Of a stretch of DNA of 41,064 nt, positions 35,667 to 41,064 are shown in pieces. Each line of letters begins with the position of its first letter. Positions within the stretch are counted from its first letter, which is position 1. The position numbers and the translations under genes were made by a program. This stretch comes from Elusimicrobiota bacterium (GTDB taxonomy: Bacteria > Elusimicrobiota > Elusimicrobia > F11). The DNA is taken from assembly GCA_003140895.1 (NCBI GenBank), contig PLLH01000088.1:1-41064 (forward strand), in the 5' to 3' direction. The notes beneath the pieces were generated by a model. That model ran no database searches. It worked only from the letters and a program-made list of their open reading frames with translations, and was not told the origin of the DNA.

Positions 35667-38123
35667 TTACAGGCCTTTGAGGGTTCCTTTCCACGCGTTC
35701 TTCAATAACTCCACTTTCTCTTTAAAAAGCGTCTCGCCGTTACGGAACACAAACACCACCGGTTCCCGGACGGTTTCGCCGATCAACTGAACGCCACGCC
35801 CCCCCATGATGGTTTCAAATTCGCCTTTCCGGGTGGGTTCCACTTCAACCAAAAACCGCGACGGCGTTTCGGCAAATAAGAAGGGAACCGGATCTTGTGT
35901 GACGCCGGACAAATCCAGGCCGACGCCGACCTCGCCGCCAAAGGCCATCTCGGAGGCCGCCACCGCGAGCCCGCCTTCGGACAAATCGTGGCAGGCCAAC
36001 ACCAGACGGTACTTCATGGCCATTTGAAGTTTCTTATAGAGCGCTTTGGCGTTGACAAAATTAACGTCAGGGAATTTCCCGGAGGCCTCTCCCCACAACG
36101 ATGACACGAGAGACCCGGTGAGTTCCGTCCCGGTGTCCCCGATAAGATAAAGAAGGCTCTTTTGCGTCTTAAGTCCGGACGTCACGCATTGACGGACATC
36201 CTCCACAACGCCGATCGCGGACACAAGAAGCGTGGGCGGAATGGAATGCAAGTATCCGTCCGGCGATTTCCACGTGTTGTTAAAGCTGTCTTTCCCGGAA
36301 ATAAACGGCAGCTCATACGCCAGAGCCGCTTCAAGGCACCCCTCGGCGGCGCGGACCAGGCCGCCCAAATCACCGGCATTTTTGGAATCGCCCCAGCAGA
36401 AATTGTCCAGAATGGCCGCGTGAGTCAAGCCGCCGCCGACGGAAATCAAATTGCGGTAGGCTTCGTCCACCGCCACCTTGGCCATCACATACGGATCCCA
36501 CTTGCCCATCTCGGGATTAAGTCCATTGCTGACCGCGACGCCTTTCCATCCATTCAGTTTCGGACGAAACACACACGCGTCGGAGGGACCGTCATGGAAT
36601 ACCCCCATGAGCGGTTTGACGACGCTCCCGCCTTGAACCTCGTGATCGTATTGGCGGATGACGCTTTCTTTGCTGGCGATGATGGGATGCCGGAGCAGAG
36701 CCGTCCAAGTGCCGGCGATATCCGTCCGGCGCGTCTTCTCTCCCGAAGGCCCCGTGATGGTCACGCCCGCGTCCGACGTATACCGGGATTGATGTTCTTT
36801 CGCGTCCCAAACCGCGTTCAAATGAAGTTGAGGAAGGCCGTCGTGGAGAAAGGCCATGTCCAGATCCGCCACCACGTCCGCGTTGTACGTGAGACGCAGT
36901 TTCTTGTCATCGGTAAACCGCCCAATGGAGACCGCCTCCACGTCTTCCTGCGAGAAGAGCATGGACAACAAATTCCATTTTTCCGGCGGGACGGCGAGAA
37001 CCATCCGCTCCTGGGATTCAGAGACCCAAATCTCCCAGGCCTTGAGCCCTGGATATTTGAGCGGAACCGTGTCCAAAGCGACGTCGATCCCGGTGTCCTG
37101 GCCCAGTTCGCCGGCAGCGGAAGAAAGCCCGCCGGCGCCGCAATCGGTGATCGAGCGATAAAGCCCTTTGTCTCGCGCCACGAGAAGAACGTCCATCGTT
37201 TTCTTTTCCATGATGGCGTGTCCGATCTGAACCACATTCGAGGTGATTCCTTTTTCAAGAGGAGCGGACGAAAACGTGGCGCCGTGAATGCCGTCCCGGC
37301 CTGTGCGACCTCCCACCACAACAATCAAATCTCCCGCTTGGGCGTGTTTCGCGAGGGCTCTTATCGGCATAATCCCCACGGTGCCGCAAAACACAAGAGG
37401 GTTGCCGCCGTACCCGGCGTCAAAATAAACGGCGCCGTTCGCCGTGGGGATCCCCATCCGGTTTCCGTAATCCCGCACGCCGGAAATGACGCCCCTGGCG
37501 ATGCGCCGGGGAACAATGGCTCCGGCCGGCAAGTCTTTGGGCGACATATCCAAATTCCCGAAACAGAAGACGTCGGTGTTCAACACCGGTTTTCCGCCGA
37601 GGCCGCACCCCAAAATATCGCGGATCACGCCGCCGATTCCCGTTCCTGCGCCGCCGTAGGGTTCCAACGCCGAAGGATGGTTGTGCGTTTCAACTTTAAA
37701 CGAAACGCCGTCTTTCTCGTCAAAGGAAATCACGCCCGCGTTGTCTTTAAAAACGGAAAGGCACCATTGAGGCGACAGCGTTTCCGTGGCCTTCATGATG
37801 GTTTCTTTAAGGAGATTGGCGTATTCCTTCGTCCCGGAGTCCGTCAGCGGCCTCGTTCCGTACGCGTTGTCTTCCCGGTACGTATAAGCGGCGCGAAAGG
37901 TTTTGTGATTGCAATGCTCGCTCCACGTTTGGGCCAACGTCTCCAACTCCACGTCGGTGGGATCGCGCCCGATTTGAAGGAAATAATTCTGGATGACGCG
38001 CATTTCCTCCAGAGTCAACGAGAGAAGCCCGTCCTGGCTGATTTTTTGAAGCGCTTCAGCCCCGGCGTTCCGAAGGGGAACCGTCGACAGTGTTTTAGTT
38101 GGGTTTTCGGATGTCAATGTCAT
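35667..38123 (-). CDS. purL: Phosphoribosylformylglycinamidine synthase, large subunit
   Basis: LAQTWSEHCNHKTFRA, FKVETHNHPSALEPYGGAGTGIGGVIRD, GRTGRDGIHGATFSS, ISVGGGLTHAAILDNFCWGD, CHDLSEGGLAVAASEMAF. Confidence 0.97.
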   Translation of the reverse strand: MTLTSENPTKTLSTVPLRNAGAEALQKISQDGLLSLTLEEMRVIQNYFLQIGRDPTDVELETLAQTWSEHCNHKTFRAAYTYREDNAYGTRPLTDSGTKEYANLLKETIMKATETLSPQWCLSVFKDNAGVISFDEKDGVSFKVETHNHPSALEPYGGAGTGIGGVIRDILGCGLGGKPVLNTDVFCFGNLDMSPKDLPAGAIVPRRIARGVISGVRDYGNRMGIPTANGAVYFDAGYGGNPLVFCGTVGIMPIRALAKHAQAGDLIVVVGGRTGRDGIHGATFSSAPLEKGITSNVVQIGHAIMEKKTMDVLLVARDKGLYRSITDCGAGGLSSAAGELGQDTGIDVALDTVPLKYPGLKAWEIWVSESQERMVLAVPPEKWNLLSMLFSQEDVEAVSIGRFTDDKKLRLTYNADVVADLDMAFLHDGLPQLHLNAVWDAKEHQSRYTSDAGVTITGPSGEKTRRTDIAGTWTALLRHPIIASKESVIRQYDHEVQGGSVVKPLMGVFHDGPSDACVFRPKLNGWKGVAVSNGLNPEMGKWDPYVMAKVAVDEAYRNLISVGGGLTHAAILDNFCWGDSKNAGDLGGLVRAAEGCLEAALAYELPFISGKDSFNNTWKSPDGYLHSIPPTLLVSAIGVVEDVRQCVTSGLKTQKSLLYLIGDTGTELTGSLVSSLWGEASGKFPDVNFVNAKALYKKLQMAMKYRLVLACHDLSEGGLAVAASEMAFGGEVGVGLDLSGVTQDPVPFLFAETPSRFLVEVEPTRKGEFETIMGGRGVQLIGETVREPVVFVFRNGETLFKEKVELLKNAWKGTLKGL

Positions 38124-38577
38124 GGATCAACTCATTGGCCAAGAATTTCTTAGCGAGGATTTTTAAATTTTTGGGGTCTTTGATCTTTGGAAATTGGTAC
38201 CGGTTCCCTGAGGACGCCCGGGCGGGCCCTTTAAGACCGAAATCTTTGAGCGCGGTTTCGACGGTTTCTCCAACGGGGTCGGTGACACCGGTTTTCGGCC
38301 ATACATCAACCACCCACTCCTTCACCTTACCTTTTTTGGCCTTGGCCGCGTCCGCCTGGACGGTAAATGTTTCAACCACGGGATCCACCAGGATCGTCTC
38401 GGCGATTTTCTCAAGCTGTTCGACGTTGAAATCCCCTTCCAACCGGTAAAGCCGGCACGTGGACACCGACGCGTTCGCCGCGGGCTCTCCCAGCTCAATG
38501 AGTTGAGACTGCACCTGGCGCGCCAAGGGGTCAAAGGCCGCTTTTTTGGGATGGATCTCTATGACGACTGGTTTCAT
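38095..38577 (-). CDS. purS: PurS-like protein with two tandem PurS domains
   Basis: 160 aa; two alignable halves, VVIEIHPKKAAFDPLARQVQSQL... and WVVDVWPKTGVTDPVGETVETAL...; lies between purC and purL. Confidence 0.85.
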   Translation of the reverse strand: MKPVVIEIHPKKAAFDPLARQVQSQLIELGEPAANASVSTCRLYRLEGDFNVEQLEKIAETILVDPVVETFTVQADAAKAKKGKVKEWVVDVWPKTGVTDPVGETVETALKDFGLKGPARASSGNRYQFPKIKDPKNLKILAKKFLANELIHDIDIRKPN

Positions 38578-39467
38578 GATGGTGATTTAAACGTGGTGCC
38601 CGTGAGCCGCTCGAAGGCATCGATGTATTTGGCTCTCGTTTTTTCGACGATCAGGGGCGGAAGCGGCGGCACCGGAGGCTCCTTGGCCCATTTGATTTCC
38701 TCAAGATAATCGCGAACAAATTGTTTATCGAAGGAATCCTGCGAGCGCCCCTTTTGATAAATTTTGGCGTCCCAGAACCGGGACGAATCCGGCGTCAGCG
38801 CCTCGTCAATCAAAATCGGCTGCCCCCCAACCATGCCGAATTCAAATTTGGTGTCCGCCAGAATGATGCCTTTGGTTTCGGCCTCATCCCGCGCCGCTTT
38901 GTACAGCTCCAGGCTCTTCGCTCTCACGGTTTCGGCGAGCGGTTGGCCCAAACGAGCGGCGAATTCCTCAAACGTGATATTTTCATCGTGCTTGCCGCCT
39001 TCTTCTTTCGTTGTCGGCGTGAAGATAGGTTCCGGGAGTCGCTCGGATTCCAGAAGCCCTTTGGGAAGAGGAACGCCGCAGATGGATTGGGCCTTTTGAT
39101 ATTCCTTCCAGCCGGACCCGGCCAGATACCCGCGGACAATGCATTCGACGGGCAATTTCTCCGTTTTCTGCACCAGCATGGAGCGCCGGGCGAATTGCTG
39201 ACGGTAAGGCTTCACGTTCGCCGGATACCGGTTCACATCCGTCGTGATCAAGTGGTTCGCGATGACATGGGACAATTTTTTAAACCAAAATTCGGAGATT
39301 TCATTCAGCACAATCCCTTTGTCCGGTACCAGCGTCGGCAAAACGAAATCGAAAGCCGAGATGCGGTCGGTGGCCACCAGGAGCAAATGGTCGCCCAAAT
39401 CATAAACGTCCCGGACTTTACCTCTCCAGAGAAGCGGTAAATCAATTTTTTCTAAGGTCTTGGTCAT
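38574..39467 (-). CDS. purC: Phosphoribosylaminoimidazole-succinocarboxamide synthase
   Basis: LLWRGKVRDVYDLGDHLLLVATDRISAFD, PVECIVRGYLAGSGWKEYQ, LADTKFEFG, LIDEALTPDSSRFW. Confidence 0.97.
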   Translation of the reverse strand: MTKTLEKIDLPLLWRGKVRDVYDLGDHLLLVATDRISAFDFVLPTLVPDKGIVLNEISEFWFKKLSHVIANHLITTDVNRYPANVKPYRQQFARRSMLVQKTEKLPVECIVRGYLAGSGWKEYQKAQSICGVPLPKGLLESERLPEPIFTPTTKEEGGKHDENITFEEFAARLGQPLAETVRAKSLELYKAARDEAETKGIILADTKFEFGMVGGQPILIDEALTPDSSRFWDAKIYQKGRSQDSFDKQFVRDYLEEIKWAKEPPVPPLPPLIVEKTRAKYIDAFERLTGTTFKSPS

Positions 39468-39478
39468 GGCCTCACTCC

Positions 39479-41005
39479 TTATTCCCACTCAATGGTGGCC
39501 GGCGGTTTTGACGAAATATCCAGCACCACGCGATTAATGCCTCTCACTTCGTTGATGATGCGGTTTGAAATTCGGGAGAGAACCGGACGCGGGATGTCCG
39601 CCCAATCCGCCGTCATGGCGTCTTGACTCGTCACAGCCCGCACGGCGACCGCGTTTTGATACGTGCGCTGGTCTCCCATGACGCCCACGGTTTTGACCGG
39701 GAGGAGAACCGCGAACGCCTGCCAGAGCCGCTCATATAGCCCCGCGGCGCGGATTTCCGATTCCACAATGGCGTCCGCTTCCTGCAAAAGGGCGACCCGG
39801 TCGGCGCTCACAGGCCCCAGGATCCGAACCGCCAGGCCCGGCCCCGGGAACGGATGCCGATCGATCATCTCTTTGGGAAGCCCCAATTCGCGCCCCAGCG
39901 CCCGCACTTCGTCTTTAAAAAGATATTTGAGAGGCTCAACCAATTTAAGCTTCATGCGCTTCGGAAGCCCGCCCACGTTGTGGTGCGTTTTGATCGTGGC
40001 GGACGGGCCTTTCACCGACACGCTCTCAATCACGTCGGGATACAAGGTTCCCTGCGCTAAAAACTTCACGTCTTTGATTTTTTTCGCTTCCGCGTCGAAC
40101 ACGCGGATAAATTCTTTTCCGATGATTTTCCGTTTCCGCTCGGGGTCGCTGACATTCTTCAGTTTCTTTAAAAACGCGGCGCCGGCGTCCACAACCCGAA
40201 GGTCATGTCCCAAAGATCCGTCAAAAATATTTTGAAGCCGTTCTTTTTCTCCCAAGCGAAGCACGCCATTGTCGACGAAAACGGCCGTGAGCTGGTGACC
40301 GATCGCCTTGTGAAGAAGAGCCGCCGCCACCGCCGAATCGACGCCGCCGGAAAGCCCCAGGATCACTTTTGAGTTGCCCACCTGTTCCCGGACGTCCCGG
40401 ATGGCTTCTTCCAGGAATGATTTCATGTTCCAGCTTGGCGTTTCTCCGCAGACCTTGAACATGAAATTCTTGAGCAGGGTCACGCCGTCCGGCGTGTGAT
40501 GAACTTCGGGATGAAACTGAACCCCGAAGAAATTTTTATGCGCGTGTCGAATGGCGGCGTGGGGGGCGTTTTCGGTCGTCGCCAACGTTTTAAACCCGGA
40601 GGGCATGCGCGTGGCGGCGTCCCCATGGCTCATCCACACCGGAAGGCGGCGCGGCATTCCGGCAAACACGGGATCATCGGTCGACACGTCCACCGTGGCC
40701 GGCCCGTATTCTCGTTTGGGCGCGCGACTCACCTCTCCCCCGAAATAGTCAATCAACACCTGAAGGCCGTAGCAGATCCCGAAGATCGGCAACCCCAGCT
40801 CGAAAATTTTCTTGTCGGGTTTGGGAGCCCCTTTTTCATACACACTCGACGGCCCTCCGGAGAGAATAATCCCTTTCGGATTCAGCTTTTGAATCACGGC
40901 AGCCGTTACGGAGAAAGGATGGATCTCGCAATACACCTGCGACTCACGCACCTTCCGGGCGATGAGTTGCGTGTATTGAGAACCGAAGTCGAGGATGATG
41001 ATCAT
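39479..41005 (-). CDS. guaA: GMP synthase (glutamine-hydrolysing)
   Basis: ILDFGSQYTQLIARKVRE, GICYGLQVLIDYFGG, VQFHPEVHHT, VILGLSGGVDSAVAAALLHKAIG, RHPFPGPGLAVRILG, PPATIEWE C-terminus. Confidence 0.98.
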   Translation of the reverse strand: MIIILDFGSQYTQLIARKVRESQVYCEIHPFSVTAAVIQKLNPKGIILSGGPSSVYEKGAPKPDKKIFELGLPIFGICYGLQVLIDYFGGEVSRAPKREYGPATVDVSTDDPVFAGMPRRLPVWMSHGDAATRMPSGFKTLATTENAPHAAIRHAHKNFFGVQFHPEVHHTPDGVTLLKNFMFKVCGETPSWNMKSFLEEAIRDVREQVGNSKVILGLSGGVDSAVAAALLHKAIGHQLTAVFVDNGVLRLGEKERLQNIFDGSLGHDLRVVDAGAAFLKKLKNVSDPERKRKIIGKEFIRVFDAEAKKIKDVKFLAQGTLYPDVIESVSVKGPSATIKTHHNVGGLPKRMKLKLVEPLKYLFKDEVRALGRELGLPKEMIDRHPFPGPGLAVRILGPVSADRVALLQEADAIVESEIRAAGLYERLWQAFAVLLPVKTVGVMGDQRTYQNAVAVRAVTSQDAMTADWADIPRPVLSRISNRIINEVRGINRVVLDISSKPPATIEWE

Positions 41006-41007
41006 TT

Positions 41008-41064
41008 ATTTTCCCATTCCGATTTTCTGCGCCTTCTGGAAGAGCTTCCCTTCGTTTTTAATTT
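41008..41064 (-). CDS. C-terminal fragment of an upstream co-directional gene (identity unknown)
   Basis: One minus-strand frame reads ...IKNEGKLFQKAQKIGMGK*, stopping just before the guaA ATG; too short to identify, and another frame is also open. Confidence 0.25.

Noticed and set aside
36162-38153. 663-aa plus-strand ORF opposite purL
   Set aside because: Antisense shadow ORF of a confidently identified purL; Arg/His-rich low-complexity composition and no recognisable domain.
1-41064. CRISPR arrays, tRNA/rRNA genes, transposases, prophage
   Set aside because: No regularly spaced repeats, cloverleaf-like or rRNA-like sequence, transposase or phage structural module recognised; the single tail-collar-like protein is an exported surface protein.

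Overview
Bacterial chromosomal window of about 41 kb, almost fully coding, with most genes on the minus strand. The right half (about 20.8-41.0 kb) is a continuous minus-strand run of 19 tightly packed or overlapping genes: guaA-purC-purS-purL-purQ-purF-purD-purE-pyrR-pyrB-pyrC-pyrD(class 2)-pyrF-pyrE-purM-purN-purB-MBL hydrolase-tkt. It interleaves de novo purine and pyrimidine synthesis. The left half is more accessory: two paralogous membrane histidine kinases, a 7TM-GAF sensor without a kinase domain, a FadL-like porin with an OmpR-type regulator, a secreted lipase-like protein, a tail-collar-like surface protein, a PilZ/macro-domain pair, miaB, a second DHODH system (pyrD-1B + pyrK), a TPR glycosyltransferase-like membrane protein, amt-PII, a secreted transglutaminase-like protein and a PAS histidine kinase. 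Most notable: (i) a tandem-duplicated PurS; (ii) a recurrent intergenic box (GCCC-AAGTA-TAT-TCCC) at four sites, two of which place TATAAT exactly 7 nt before a GTG start, suggesting leaderless mRNAs; (iii) three successive 13-nt triloop hairpins between the convergent PII and transglutaminase genes; (iv) a PII protein lacking the T-loop Tyr51; (v) a PyrD-1B with altered orotate-binding residues beside a canonical class 2 PyrD. No rRNA, tRNA, CRISPR or transposase was identified. All family assignments come from reading motifs, not from database searches.
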